A DNA stretch of 64,000 nucleotides from JACMLD01 sp038229695 (GCA_038229695.1 JBBROE010000005.1:12726-76725), one strand, 5' to 3'; positions 32,865-42,117 are shown, counted from the stretch's first letter. Program-made: numbers and translations. Notes: generated from the letters alone by a model not told the origin.

Positions 32865-34730
32865 ATGAGAAAAATTTTTTACCCTGTTCTTTGTGTGTTT
32901 TCCTGCATAAGCCTCTGGGCGCAAACCCCCGGGGGGGTCGCCGGGTCAGTGCTTTGGTTAAAAGCAAATGCCGGTGCGAGCCCGTCGACCTGGACCGATT
33001 TTTCGGGCTACGGCAATACGTTTACCCAGCCTACCGGCTCTAACCAGCCGGCTACGATCAGCCCTGCCTTTAACTTCAATCCGGCCCTGGGGTTCAACGG
33101 GGTGAACAGCTATATGAGCCAGCCCACGCCCACCGGTTTTCCGGGGGGAAGTAACGACCGCACTATTTTCGTGGTGGCCAATGCTACTGATATTACCGGT
33201 TACCGCTGGATCCTCATATACGGCAATACTTCCACCGCGAATAACACTTTTCAAACCGGTAACAACGGAGGAGCGCTTTCCAACGCTTTTTACGGCAGCG
33301 CTGCAGACATGAACTCGGGCAGCTTCTGGAATGCCGCCGGCCATACCAATGGGGCGCTCGGGGAATTCACCCTGGCCGGGGGTACCAATGAAACTCAGTA
33401 CGACCGGGGCGTTCAATTTAATACCCAGACAACGGCTGCAGCGCTCACGGCGGCCTCCACCAATGGCATCATTGGCGCTATCAATACGACCGGTACGGAA
33501 TCCTGGAAGGGAAATATTGCAGAAATTGTGCTGTACCCAACTTTGCTGACCACCGTTCAGCGCCGGCAGGTGGAATCTTACCTCGCCATCAAATATGGCT
33601 TCACCCTGGGCAACACCACGACGCCGATCAGTTATACTGCCTCCAATGGTGCGGTCATCTGGCCAGCCTCCAGTACCTATCAAAACGATGTTTTTGGGAT
33701 CGGCATGGACAACGGTTCCTCGCTGAATCAAACCAGCTCGAACAGTATGAGTTCGGGTGCGGGCGATGGAACCGGCCAGAGCGGCAAAGGCAACCTTGTG
33801 CTGTCCGGCGCCACCTTATCGGATGTAAATTTCCTGATGATCGGCAACGACGCCGGTCCGCTTACTGAACATGTCATCGCCAGCGGAGAAGGCCCTTTCG
33901 GTTCAACCGGCTCGACCCGGGTTATCCGCAACTGGAAAGTGCAGAACATGGGGAACGTGGGCGCCACCAACCTGAGTTTCGATATGACCGGCCTCACATT
34001 TACAGGTGGATCTACGGCTTCAAATTACACCGTGATGGTGGACGCGGATGGTGACGGCGATTACAGCACCGGGGTGCCGGCCTATTACCAGGCTTCCAGC
34101 ATCACCGGCAACAAAATCAATTTTACCGGTGTGGTACTCCCGAACAATGCCGAATTTACTATCGTCACCTCGCCGTCGGCTACCCTCCCGGCAAAATGGG
34201 CGGGCTTTACGGTAACCGTGCAGAAAAACCAGGCGCTGCTTGCCTGGAAGACTACCGACGAACTGAATGTGGACCGGTATACGGTTGAATATTCCGCAGA
34301 CGGTGTTTCCTATGCTGTGCTGGGGTCGGTAACGGCTAAAAACAACACGGGCATCAATACCTACAGCATGCTCCAGGACAACCTTCCGGCCGGCCTGCGG
34401 TATTACCATATCCGCCGCTACGATAAGGACGGTAAATTTGAATTCAGCGAGGTGAAAAAAGTTCGTATCGGGGCTGTTACTGCAGTTCTTATCCGGTCTA
34501 ACCCCGTCACACTTGGCAGGCTTGAGCTGGTCGTTTCTTCAGACCAGGCCCAGGAGGCTACCATACGGGTCATCAGCCTCAATGGTTCCCTGATGCTGCA
34601 GCAGAGAAACACGGTTTCAGCTGGCGACAACAACCTGACTGCAAACCTCCAGAACCTGGTGCCCGGCACCTATATCCTGCAGGTGCAGCTGGCTGACCAA
34701 ATCATCAACAAGAAATTTATCAGGCAGTAA
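32865..34730 (+). CDS. T9SS-exported surface protein with LamG-like and DUF8202-like regions
   Basis: This 621-residue protein has a signal peptide (about 1-20, ending SLWAQ). Residues 25-245 start with GSVLWLKANAG and resemble the LamG/concanavalin-like lectin segment found in many Bacteroidota adhesins. A RQVESYLAIKYGFTLG motif follows, then a DUF8202-type region (about 245-445) with FGIGMDNG and MIGNDAGPL. A WKTTDELNVDRYTVEYS segment (about 460-540) precedes a T9SS type A tail (about 545-621, VPGTYILQV near the end), whose first motif reads RSNPV instead of YPNP. No catalytic motif is seen, so it is probably structural or adhesive. Confidence 0.8.
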   Translation: MRKIFYPVLCVFSCISLWAQTPGGVAGSVLWLKANAGASPSTWTDFSGYGNTFTQPTGSNQPATISPAFNFNPALGFNGVNSYMSQPTPTGFPGGSNDRTIFVVANATDITGYRWILIYGNTSTANNTFQTGNNGGALSNAFYGSAADMNSGSFWNAAGHTNGALGEFTLAGGTNETQYDRGVQFNTQTTAAALTAASTNGIIGAINTTGTESWKGNIAEIVLYPTLLTTVQRRQVESYLAIKYGFTLGNTTTPISYTASNGAVIWPASSTYQNDVFGIGMDNGSSLNQTSSNSMSSGAGDGTGQSGKGNLVLSGATLSDVNFLMIGNDAGPLTEHVIASGEGPFGSTGSTRVIRNWKVQNMGNVGATNLSFDMTGLTFTGGSTASNYTVMVDADGDGDYSTGVPAYYQASSITGNKINFTGVVLPNNAEFTIVTSPSATLPAKWAGFTVTVQKNQALLAWKTTDELNVDRYTVEYSADGVSYAVLGSVTAKNNTGINTYSMLQDNLPAGLRYYHIRRYDKDGKFEFSEVKKVRIGAVTAVLIRSNPVTLGRLELVVSSDQAQEATIRVISLNGSLMLQQRNTVSAGDNNLTANLQNLVPGTYILQVQLADQIINKKFIRQ

Positions 34731-34752
34731 ACCATCCAGGTTACTACCCTAC

Positions 34753-34789
34753 AAAAGGCTGTTGTAAGTTTTTCTTACAGCAGCCTTTT
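34753..34789. terminator. Bidirectional intrinsic terminator
   Basis: Twelve-base arms (34757-34768 and 34774-34785) with one G-T mismatch are flanked by an A run and a T run. The hairpin lies between the convergent T9SS gene and uvrA and should serve both. Confidence 0.85.
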
Positions 34790-34836
34790 GCTTTGATAAC
34801 GGTACATTGCTACCGGTCAATATTGAATTCAGTGGA

Positions 34837-37644
34837 TTACAGGAAACGGGAAGTGTACCCGGTGTTGGATTTTTTTAAATCAGCCGGGATGCCCGCGAAC
34901 ACGAGTTGCCCCCCTTCATCGCCGGCCTCCGGGCCCAGGTCAATGACCCAGTCTGCGCTCCTGATTACATCGGTATTGTGTTCAATGACGAGAATGGAAT
35001 GACCCTGTTCTATCAGCGCACTAAAGGAACCCAGCAGTTTTTTGATATCATGGAAATGAAGGCCGGTAGTCGGCTCATCGAATATAAAAAGTATATGTCC
35101 CTGTGCCCGGCCCTTTCCTAAAAACGACGCCAGCTTTACCCGTTGGGCCTCGCCCCCGGAAAGCGTGTCGGACGACTGCCCCAGTTTAATATACCCGAGT
35201 CCAACATCCTGCAGGGCTTTTATTTTTGCCACCACGTCCTTTTCGTCTGCGAAAAAACCAATGGCATCGTCGACGCTCATGTCCAGCACGTCAAAAATAT
35301 TTTTGTCCCGGTATTGCACCTCCAGCACTTCTTCCTTAAAGCGTTTCCCGCCACAGACTTCACACACCAGGTGCACATCTGCCAGGAACTGCATCTCCAC
35401 CACCTGCTCTCCTTCTCCCTTGCAGGTATCGCAACGACCTCCATCCACATTAAAAGAAAAATGTTTGGGTAAAAATCCGCGCATTTTACTCAGGGGCTGG
35501 CGGGCATACAAATCGCGGATTTCATCATAGGCCTTGATGTAAGTGACCGGGTTACTGCGGGATGATTTACCGATGGGATTCTGATCAATCATTTCCACCT
35601 GGCTTACCGTTTCGGTATCGCCAGTTAGCGCCCGGAAACTGCCTGCCTTGCCGTCCGGGTCACCCAGCATTTTCTTCAGGGCGGGGTAGAGCAGCTGTTT
35701 CACCAAGGTCGTTTTGCCACTTCCGCTTACCCCGCTCACCACACACAACACATTCAGGGGAAACGTTACGGTAATATTTTGAAGGTTGTTCTGCCGCGCA
35801 CCCTCCAGGACAAGCTTGCGGTTCCATTTGCGGACCTGTTTCGGCGGGGCAATCCCCAGCTCGCCTTTAAGATAACGGCCCGTTAAGCTCGCGGGATTGG
35901 CGATAAGGGCATCATAATTCCCTGCAGCCACCACCTCGCCGCCGAGGTGACTGGCCAGCGGCCCCATATCGATTACATAATCGGCCTCGCGCATCATCAT
36001 CTCATCGTGTTCCACCACCACTACGGTATTGCCGAGATCGCGCAGCGACTTCAGCACGCCGATCAATTTTTGAGTATCCCTTGAATGCAGCCCTATCGAC
36101 GGCTCATCCAGGATATAAAGAGAATTGGTAAGGTTACTGCCGAGGCTTCGAGTAAGCTGGATACGCTGGCTTTCCCCGCCACTCAGCGAATTGGCCAGGC
36201 GGTTGAGGGTTAAATAACCAAGACCCACATCCATCAGTGTTTTAATGCGGGTATGAATTTCGATCAGGATTCTTTTGGCGATGCTGGCTGCTGTTTCGTC
36301 CAGTTCCAGCGCCTTGAACCATTCCTGGAGGTACTTCACCGGCATATCGCAGAGCTCCCCAATGTGCTTACCCCCAACCTGTACATACAACGCCTCTTTC
36401 CGTAAACGGTAGCCATCGCATTCCGGGCAAAGCGTACGGCCGCGGTATCGTGAAAGCAATACCCGGTACTGCACTTTATACAGGTTCTGTTCTACTTCTT
36501 TAAAAAAGTCATCGATACCATTCACGAACTCATTACCCTTCCACAGCGTCCGGTATTCCGCCTTGCTGAGGTCATGAATCGCTTTGTGCACCGGAAAATC
36601 AAATTTTCGGGAGGCTTTGATAAAAGCATCTTTCCATAAGCCCAGCTTTTCCCCTTTCCATGGGGCCACAGCTCCTTCGTAAATACTCAACCGTTTATCC
36701 GGTATCACCAGGTCTTCATCAATACCGAGAACCATCGAAAAGCCTTCGCATACGGGGCAGGCTCCAAAAGGATTGTTGAAAGAAAAAAGATTGGGTACCG
36801 GTTCCTCGAATACGATCCCGTCGAGCTCAAAGCGATTGGAAAAATGCCGCAGCATAGTGCTATTGACTTCGAGGAATACTTCGCCTTCGCCTTCGTAAAA
36901 TGCGGTGTTGACGGAGTCCGCCATCCTATGCCGGTCATCTTCGTCGAAATCTTTAACCACCAGGCGGTCGACCAGCAGGTATATTTTTTTCTTTGCCGCA
37001 GGCTTCCATTTTTTGTTTTCCAGTAAATCTTCAATCCGGTGCACTTCCCCATCGTACAAACGGGAAAATCCCTTTTGCAGCAATATATTCAGTTCTTCCC
37101 CGGCCTCGCGGTTGGCATGCTGCCTGAAGGGTACAAGCAGCAATACTTTATCGCCCTGCGGCAGGCCGCCGATAGCCTGTATCACATCACTGACATCGTC
37201 TTTTTTCACGATTTGTCCTGAAACGGGGGAGATGGTCTTTCCCGCTCTCGCGTAAAGGAGGCGGAGATAATCATAAATTTCAGTCATGCTCCCAACGGTG
37301 GAGCGGGGCGTACGCGTAATTACTTTTTGTTCGATGGCTATGGCGGGACAAAGCCCTTTAATATAGTCTACATCGGGCTTGTTCATCCGCGCCATAAACT
37401 GGCGCGCATAGGCACTGAGACTTTCAGCATACCGGCGCTGCCCTTCTGCGAAAAGTGTATCAATTGTAAGCGATGATTTGCCTGAGCCGGATACGCCGGT
37501 AACCACGATAAGCTGGTTACGGGGTATCTCCACCGTAACATTTTTTAAATTGTGTACACGGGCACCCTTTATCAGGATATTATTCCCTGAAGAGGGAAGA
37601 CCAATCGGAACTTTTCGGTTCTTTTTTGCTGAAACTACTGTCAT
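34837..37644 (-). CDS. uvrA: Excinuclease ABC subunit A
   Basis: This 935-residue protein (from the ATG at 37644; the frame is open to 37707) recognises DNA damage in nucleotide excision repair. It has two ABC ATPase modules: Walker A GVSGSGKSSL near the N-terminus and GVSGSGKTTL in the second half. Both ABC signatures are LSGGE (NSLSGGESQRIQL and DTLSGGEAQRVKL). Zinc-type cysteine clusters appear as CPVC/CPEC in the first half and CDTC/CEVC in the second. The N-terminus from NILIKGARVHNLKNV is standard. A TAATTTTG box lies 18 bp upstream inside an inverted repeat, suggesting a short leader and possible control. Confidence 0.96.
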   Translation of the reverse strand: MTVVSAKKNRKVPIGLPSSGNNILIKGARVHNLKNVTVEIPRNQLIVVTGVSGSGKSSLTIDTLFAEGQRRYAESLSAYARQFMARMNKPDVDYIKGLCPAIAIEQKVITRTPRSTVGSMTEIYDYLRLLYARAGKTISPVSGQIVKKDDVSDVIQAIGGLPQGDKVLLLVPFRQHANREAGEELNILLQKGFSRLYDGEVHRIEDLLENKKWKPAAKKKIYLLVDRLVVKDFDEDDRHRMADSVNTAFYEGEGEVFLEVNSTMLRHFSNRFELDGIVFEEPVPNLFSFNNPFGACPVCEGFSMVLGIDEDLVIPDKRLSIYEGAVAPWKGEKLGLWKDAFIKASRKFDFPVHKAIHDLSKAEYRTLWKGNEFVNGIDDFFKEVEQNLYKVQYRVLLSRYRGRTLCPECDGYRLRKEALYVQVGGKHIGELCDMPVKYLQEWFKALELDETAASIAKRILIEIHTRIKTLMDVGLGYLTLNRLANSLSGGESQRIQLTRSLGSNLTNSLYILDEPSIGLHSRDTQKLIGVLKSLRDLGNTVVVVEHDEMMMREADYVIDMGPLASHLGGEVVAAGNYDALIANPASLTGRYLKGELGIAPPKQVRKWNRKLVLEGARQNNLQNITVTFPLNVLCVVSGVSGSGKTTLVKQLLYPALKKMLGDPDGKAGSFRALTGDTETVSQVEMIDQNPIGKSSRSNPVTYIKAYDEIRDLYARQPLSKMRGFLPKHFSFNVDGGRCDTCKGEGEQVVEMQFLADVHLVCEVCGGKRFKEEVLEVQYRDKNIFDVLDMSVDDAIGFFADEKDVVAKIKALQDVGLGYIKLGQSSDTLSGGEAQRVKLASFLGKGRAQGHILFIFDEPTTGLHFHDIKKLLGSFSALIEQGHSILVIEHNTDVIRSADWVIDLGPEAGDEGGQLVFAGIPADLKKSNTGYTSRFL

Positions 37645-37655
37645 AATCGTAAAAA

Positions 37656-37688
37656 GGGATCGCAAAATTATCGAAGTTTTACGATCCC
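37656..37688 (-). promoter_or_regulatory. uvrA promoter box inside an inverted repeat
   Basis: The minus-strand -7 box TAATTTTG is at 37663-37670. It is bracketed by perfect 7-bp arms GGGATCG (37656-37662) and CGATCCC (37682-37688) with a 19-bp spacer. The geometry fits either an operator for a dimeric regulator or chance. Confidence 0.45.
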
Positions 37689-37926
37689 GACACGTATTAA
37701 CACCCAATTATGAAATCTGTTGCAATATTTGCTATCGAAAATCGCATATTTTTCAAAAATGTACTATTTTCGGAATACAATTAAAACCCAATTAAAACTA
37801 TGATTAATCACCTCAAAACCTCCCGCCTATAAGCAACATCTACTTTGCGCATTACAGTCTCCTGTAAAGTTTATCCTGTTCGTTAATATCCATTATCCAA
37901 TCATTTTAAAAAACCCGTAGAAGTTT

Positions 37927-38508
37927 ATGAAATCACTCTGTAAAAACACCGATCATGAATTGATTCATTCATTCATGGAAGGCGACATGAATTCTCTTGA
38001 AACGCTGGTTGTACGCCACAAGGACAAACTTTACACGTCCATTTTATTCATGGTGAAGGACAAATATCTCGCCGAAGATATTTTCCAGGATGTCCTGATT
38101 AAAATCATTGACACCATCAGGGGCGGACGCTACACAGAGGAAGGAAAATTTTTACCCTGGGCTATGCGTATTGCACACAATCTCTGTGTGGATCATTTCA
38201 GGAAGGTAAAACGTACCCCTGCTATCAAAACAAGTGATGACAGGGACATCTTTGAAGTACTGAACTTTACTGAAGACAGTGCAGAAACAAAGATGATGAA
38301 ACGCGAGAGCCACGACAGAGTGCGTCGTATGCTCGACCTTTTACCGGAAGATCAGCGCGAAGTAATCATCCTCCGACATTACGCTGAACTGAGTTTCAAA
38401 GAAATTGCGGCACTCACCAATTGCAGCATCAATACAGCCCTGGGAAGAATGCGCTACGGGCTTATCAACCTCAGGAAGATGATGCTGGAAAAACAAATCT
38501 CTTTGTAG
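37927..38508 (+). CDS. RNA polymerase sigma-70 family (ECF-type) factor
   Basis: This 193-residue sigma factor has region 2 (YLAEDIFQDVLIKIIDTI, then KFLPWAMRIAHNLCVDHFR) at about residues 25-100, which binds core polymerase and the -10 element. Region 4 (LPEDQREVIILRHYAELSF followed by a helix-turn-helix) lies at about 135-185. No anti-sigma factor gene is adjacent. The order and length suit the ECF group. The long divergent gap before it (37645-37926) carries its promoter, where TACTTTGC near 37850 is a one-base-short match to the -7 box. Target genes are unknown. Confidence 0.9.
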   Translation: MKSLCKNTDHELIHSFMEGDMNSLETLVVRHKDKLYTSILFMVKDKYLAEDIFQDVLIKIIDTIRGGRYTEEGKFLPWAMRIAHNLCVDHFRKVKRTPAIKTSDDRDIFEVLNFTEDSAETKMMKRESHDRVRRMLDLLPEDQREVIILRHYAELSFKEIAALTNCSINTALGRMRYGLINLRKMMLEKQISL

Positions 38509-38561
38509 GTTAAATAATTTAAAAATTAATGTTCGGGCGGGCACTTTCGTTGTCAAAAAAG

Positions 38562-38569
38562 TATATTTG
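38562..38569 (+). promoter_or_regulatory. -7 promoter box of candidate small RNA
   Basis: TATATTTG is an exact match to TAnnTTTG in the gap after the sigma factor gene. It is followed by a structured segment and a terminator but no gene. No -33 match at the usual distance was found. Confidence 0.45.
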
Positions 38570-38574
38570 CCAAG

Positions 38575-38699
38575 GCAGTTAAGATTCATAGTCATTCTGG
38601 TCCTCCATCTTACCTTTTGAAAATCGATCCGCTTGCCGTGAGAAGGCTGGAACAGAATGACGCCTAATTGAAAGGCCCCCGTCACCGGGGGCTTTTTTA
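38575..38699 (+). ncRNA. Candidate structured small RNA, about 125 nt
   Basis: A transcript starting a few bases after the -7 box would contain a long hairpin. Its outer arms GTCATTCTG (near 38591) and CAGAATGAC (near 38654) are perfectly complementary. Inside them CCATCTTAC can pair with GTGAGAAGG with one mismatch and one G-U pair. A strong GC-rich terminator ends it at 38699. No reading frame of note is present and no gene follows on this strand. I could not match it to SRP RNA, 6S RNA or another family by eye; the SRP GGAAG/AGCAGCC-type core is absent. It may be a regulatory RNA or a structured 3' end of the sigma gene transcript. Confidence 0.45.
38675..38699 (+). terminator. Strong intrinsic terminator
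   Basis: A 7-bp GC stem (38675-38681 with 38686-38692) with a four-base loop is followed by a run of T. It ends the candidate small RNA or the sigma factor transcript. Confidence 0.88.
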
Positions 38700-38800
38700 T
38701 GATATACCTGCGACCGGTGTTATAATAAGTCTGCGCGCAGCAATGAAAGTCGACAATACGCCCGTAATCTTCACGGCGACGGTGCAGGAAATTGCCGCGG

Positions 38801-40804
38801 CTATTTACGGTGATGAAATGCGTTGAGGCCGCACTCCAGCCAGCCGGCATACTTTTCCGGATCAGGCGTATAGCCTACGGGAAGCGACAATAATTTTTCG
38901 TCCGGGGAAACTACGGCGTACAAAGGCTGCGAAGCGTTCTTAAAGTTCTCCGACTGGAAAGTGATAAACTTGTCGCCGATTGTTTTGATCGGCTTCTTCG
39001 AACCGTCACGACCAGTAAACAGGAACTGGGCAGTGTCCGGCAACTGCTTCCTGTCGTCGACATATAAAGAAACAAGGATGAAGTCCTTTTCAATCCGCGA
39101 ACGAACCGCCTCATTCGTCCACACATTCTCTTCCATCTTCCGGCAGTTGACACAGGCCCAGCCCGTGAAGTCGATCAGCAGCGGCTTGTTCATTTTCCTG
39201 GCAAGCGCCAGTGCCGCGGTGTAATCATTTATCACGTTAGCCTCCACCCCTTTCCGGGACGCGCTGTCCCGAGCATAAATACTATAGCTGAGCGGGGGAG
39301 GGAATCCGCTGATTAAGGGCCTGTTGGCATAACGGGTATTGGTCACCCCGGGCAGCAGGTAGATCACGAATGCCAGGAAGATGAGCCCGGTTATCATGCG
39401 TAACGGACCCAATTTCCTGGGCGGCGGGTCGTAAGCAAACTTTAATATCCCAAACAGGTACAATACCAATGCGGTTCCGGTTAGGATCCAGATGGCAAAA
39501 AAGACCTCCCGCTTCAGCAAACCCCAATGCTGTACCAGGTCGGCATTCGACAAGAATTTCACGGCAAGGGCTAGTTCAATAAACCCGAATACAATCTTGA
39601 CGGTATTCATCCATCCCCCCGATTTAGGCAACGAGGTGAGCCAGTTCGGGAAGAGCGCAAACAGGGCGAACGGCATGCCCAGCGCAAGTCCGAAACCTGC
39701 CATGGCTACGCTTAGCTGTAAGGCGCCACCATCCTGGTTCAGCGCACCAACAAGCAGGGAGCCCAGAATGGGGCCCGTACACGAAAAGGAAACGATGGCA
39801 AGCGTGAGTGCCATGAAAAATATGCCGCTGACACTGCCTACGTTCGACTTTGCATCTACTGAATTGGACAGGTTGCCGGGAAGACCGATTTCATATAACC
39901 CGAAAAAAGAAAGCGCGAAAGCAATGAAAACGATGGCAAACCCGATATTGAGCCAGCTATTAGTGGAAATATTATTCAGGATGTCTGAACTTCCTGCATC
40001 CAGGAAATAAAACGGCACACTGAGCAGCACATAAATGAGGAAGATAAAAAAACCGTATAGAAATGCATTTTGAATACCCTGTCTTTTATTGCCCGACTTC
40101 TTGGTAAAAAACGAAACCGTGAGCGGGATCATCGGGAAAGTGCAGGGCATGATAAGACCAATAAGCCCCCCGGCAAATCCCAGTATAAATATCGCCCAGA
40201 GACTCCGGCTACCGCTGTTTTCACCACCTGTGCCGCCACAACTGCTCGCGGGGTTAGCCAGGTCAATATTGCCGCGGTGCAGCGCGCCGGCCGCATCGGC
40301 TGACTCCTGCAGACCAGCTTTTGCCAGGGAAATGCCACCGTTTTGATCAATGGTAAACTTAAAGGGAATTTCTTCCGGCCCCGCAATGCTGTCGCCTTTC
40401 ATACTCATATACGAAACCACCCCGCTAATGGTATGCCGGCTGCCTGCCGCAACAGTCGTTTCCAGTGTGCAATCCTGTTCAAAGTAATGTATCAGCAAGT
40501 TGTCCAGCAGGGGCTCCCGGGTAGATAGCAACGCGCCCTGCTGCCTGGTGGACACTGCCGGTATGGGATTGCCCCCCATGGTATCAAAAACAATATGTGT
40601 ATTGGGTTCATCCGGCGGCATCCCGGTGGCAAAAAGCCGCCATCCTTTTTCTATCGTGGCATGAAAAGAAAGCGTGTAGGCTCCCCCGCCGGAACCTTTG
40701 GCGCTGAACGTCCAGGTGACCGGGGAATCAGCAGCACGCTGCTGTTGGGACCAGGATGCCAGCGAAACAACTGATGCCAGCAGGAGGACTAAAAATTTTT
40801 TCAT
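38801..40804 (-). CDS. dsbD: DsbD-type thiol:disulfide interchange protein with degenerate N-domain
   Basis: From the ATG at 40804 this 667-residue protein has a signal peptide, a periplasmic DsbD-alpha-like domain (about 25-155), an eight-helix CcdA/DsbD-type membrane core (about 202-485) and a thioredoxin-like C-domain. Membrane redox cysteines are Cys221 (IMPCTFPMIP) and Cys342 (SFSCTGPILG). The C-domain motif is Cys551-Val-Asn-Cys554 in GWACVNC. It carries electrons from cytoplasmic thioredoxin to periplasmic thiols. The N-domain lacks the Cys-x4-Cys pair: the matching place reads MSMKGDSIAGPEE. The next gene upstream encodes a free N-domain that has the pair. The two are probably one operon. 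Confidence 0.88.
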   Translation of the reverse strand: MKKFLVLLLASVVSLASWSQQQRAADSPVTWTFSAKGSGGGAYTLSFHATIEKGWRLFATGMPPDEPNTHIVFDTMGGNPIPAVSTRQQGALLSTREPLLDNLLIHYFEQDCTLETTVAAGSRHTISGVVSYMSMKGDSIAGPEEIPFKFTIDQNGGISLAKAGLQESADAAGALHRGNIDLANPASSCGGTGGENSGSRSLWAIFILGFAGGLIGLIMPCTFPMIPLTVSFFTKKSGNKRQGIQNAFLYGFFIFLIYVLLSVPFYFLDAGSSDILNNISTNSWLNIGFAIVFIAFALSFFGLYEIGLPGNLSNSVDAKSNVGSVSGIFFMALTLAIVSFSCTGPILGSLLVGALNQDGGALQLSVAMAGFGLALGMPFALFALFPNWLTSLPKSGGWMNTVKIVFGFIELALAVKFLSNADLVQHWGLLKREVFFAIWILTGTALVLYLFGILKFAYDPPPRKLGPLRMITGLIFLAFVIYLLPGVTNTRYANRPLISGFPPPLSYSIYARDSASRKGVEANVINDYTAALALARKMNKPLLIDFTGWACVNCRKMEENVWTNEAVRSRIEKDFILVSLYVDDRKQLPDTAQFLFTGRDGSKKPIKTIGDKFITFQSENFKNASQPLYAVVSPDEKLLSLPVGYTPDPEKYAGWLECGLNAFHHRK

Positions 40805-40841
40805 GAAATTGTTGCAGGAAATAAGCAGTTCTGAATTTCGG

Positions 40842-41300
40842 TTAGCCCCCAACGTTAATTTTGAAATTTACGGTGGAAGGAGGCAGGCACTGGCTGTCAT
40901 TGCAAACCATAAATTCCACGGAGCCGGCTACGTTTGTTTTGATGTTACCCTTCAGTTTTACTACCTGGATAAAATCGACCGAATTCTCGTAGTAGTTAAC
41001 ATTACCCTTCCAGGCAGTTTCGTATTTTTTAACCCGCTTACCGGATTCTTTGGTGCCGCCTTCGATAACCGCCAGAGGATTTTTTATAAAGGTGATTGCA
41101 GTAGGAAGGGGGCCATCTACACCGGCATCCTGGGCGTACATATGATAGTTTCCGCCGATAGCAGCTTTCAGGTGAAGTTCATAGGTTTTATCAGCAATTT
41201 TTTTTGCACTGTAATCCCATTGTACCTGGCGGTCAGATTGGGCATGCAACAGCAGGCTGACTACACATAAAAATACTAATACGGAAATTTGTCTCATCAT
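40842..41300 (-). CDS. Exported free DsbD N-domain (alpha-type) protein
   Basis: This 152-residue protein (two consecutive ATGs at 41300 and 41297) has a signal peptide ending near LLLHAQ and one beta-rich domain similar to the N-domain of the following DsbD: VQWDYSAK here against VTWTFSAK there. It carries Cys132 and Cys137 in MVCNDSQCLPP (numbered from the second ATG), the redox pair that nDsbD uses to pass electrons to periplasmic partners. The gene is 37 bp upstream of dsbD and same-strand. The likely role is to act with DsbD in trans as its electron outlet or a related thiol carrier. That role is inference. Confidence 0.82.
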   Translation of the reverse strand: MMRQISVLVFLCVVSLLLHAQSDRQVQWDYSAKKIADKTYELHLKAAIGGNYHMYAQDAGVDGPLPTAITFIKNPLAVIEGGTKESGKRVKKYETAWKGNVNYYENSVDFIQVVKLKGNIKTNVAGSVEFMVCNDSQCLPPSTVNFKINVGG

Positions 41301-41372
41301 AAAACTAATATTGCTGGATGCAGCGTAAAAAAACGGAAAGTTCAGCAATCCGTTGCTAAGGAAAGCTTAAAA

Positions 41373-42053
41373 TTAGACGACAGCGGCTACGGCATCCATC
41401 AGCAGTGCGGAAAGGACTAAGCGGCCGTCCGTGTTGCCAAGGGCCGAGCTGCAGGCCCTCTCTGGGTGCGGCATCATGCCAAACACATTCCTGTCATGAT
41501 TACAGATACCGGCGATGTTGCGGGCGGCGCCATTTGGATTGGCAGCTATAGTATAGTTACCTGCTTCATCGCAGTACCGGTAGATCAACTGCCCGCCTGC
41601 TTCCAGTTCATCAAGCAGCGGTTCCGGTGCAAAATACCGGCCTTCCCCATGCGCCACGGGTATCTTAAGCGGGCTATCCGAGCCCGTGCCGCGGATAAAC
41701 GTATTGCGGCAAACAAACTGCTGGTTGGCATTCCGCAGTAGGATACCCGGAAGGAGATGCGATTCGCACAGGATCTGGAATCCATTGCACACGCCCAGTA
41801 CCTTCCCTCCCCTGCCTGCGAATTCTATAACACGCTGCATCATTGGGCTGAAACGGGCAATTGCCCCGCAGCGCAGGTAATCCCCGTAGGAAAATCCACC
41901 GGGCAATACCAGGCAGTCACCGGTGGAAAACGCACTGATATCCTGATCCTTATGCCAAAGCATGATCACTTCCTGATTCATCTCCTGCTCCAACGCATCC
42001 TGCATATCGCGGTCACAGTTGGAACCGGGGAAAACAACTACACCAAATTTCAT
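41373..42053 (-). CDS. purQ: Phosphoribosylformylglycinamidine synthase, glutaminase subunit
   Basis: This 226-residue class-I glutamine amidotransferase (from the ATG at 42053; the frame is open to 42116) supplies ammonia for the fourth step of purine synthesis. The N-terminus KFGVVVFPGSNCDRDM is characteristic of PurQ. The nucleophile is Cys in GVCNGFQIL, and the His/Glu partners are in MMPHPERA. It is the separate small-subunit form, which works with PurL and PurS encoded elsewhere. A TATCTTTG -7 box sits 20 bp upstream, so it probably has its own promoter despite the close DUF6427 gene. Confidence 0.94.
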   Translation of the reverse strand: MKFGVVVFPGSNCDRDMQDALEQEMNQEVIMLWHKDQDISAFSTGDCLVLPGGFSYGDYLRCGAIARFSPMMQRVIEFAGRGGKVLGVCNGFQILCESHLLPGILLRNANQQFVCRNTFIRGTGSDSPLKIPVAHGEGRYFAPEPLLDELEAGGQLIYRYCDEAGNYTIAANPNGAARNIAGICNHDRNVFGMMPHPERACSSALGNTDGRLVLSALLMDAVAAVV

Positions 42054-42072
42054 ATTGATTGTTTCTGGATGA

Positions 42073-42080
42073 CAAAGATA
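42073..42080 (-). promoter_or_regulatory. -7 promoter box of purQ
   Basis: Minus-strand sense TATCTTTG matches TAnnTTTG exactly and lies 20 bp before the purQ start codon. No clear -33 match was found. Confidence 0.5.
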
Positions 42081-42117
42081 ACTTTTTAGCTGCAATGCAG
42101 GTCTTAGCCCTGCCACA

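Noticed and set aside
38575..38699. Identification of the structured segment as SRP RNA or 6S RNA
   Set aside because: The SRP core GGAAG/AGCAGCC arrangement is absent, and the length is too short for 6S RNA with no clear central bubble; left as unassigned.
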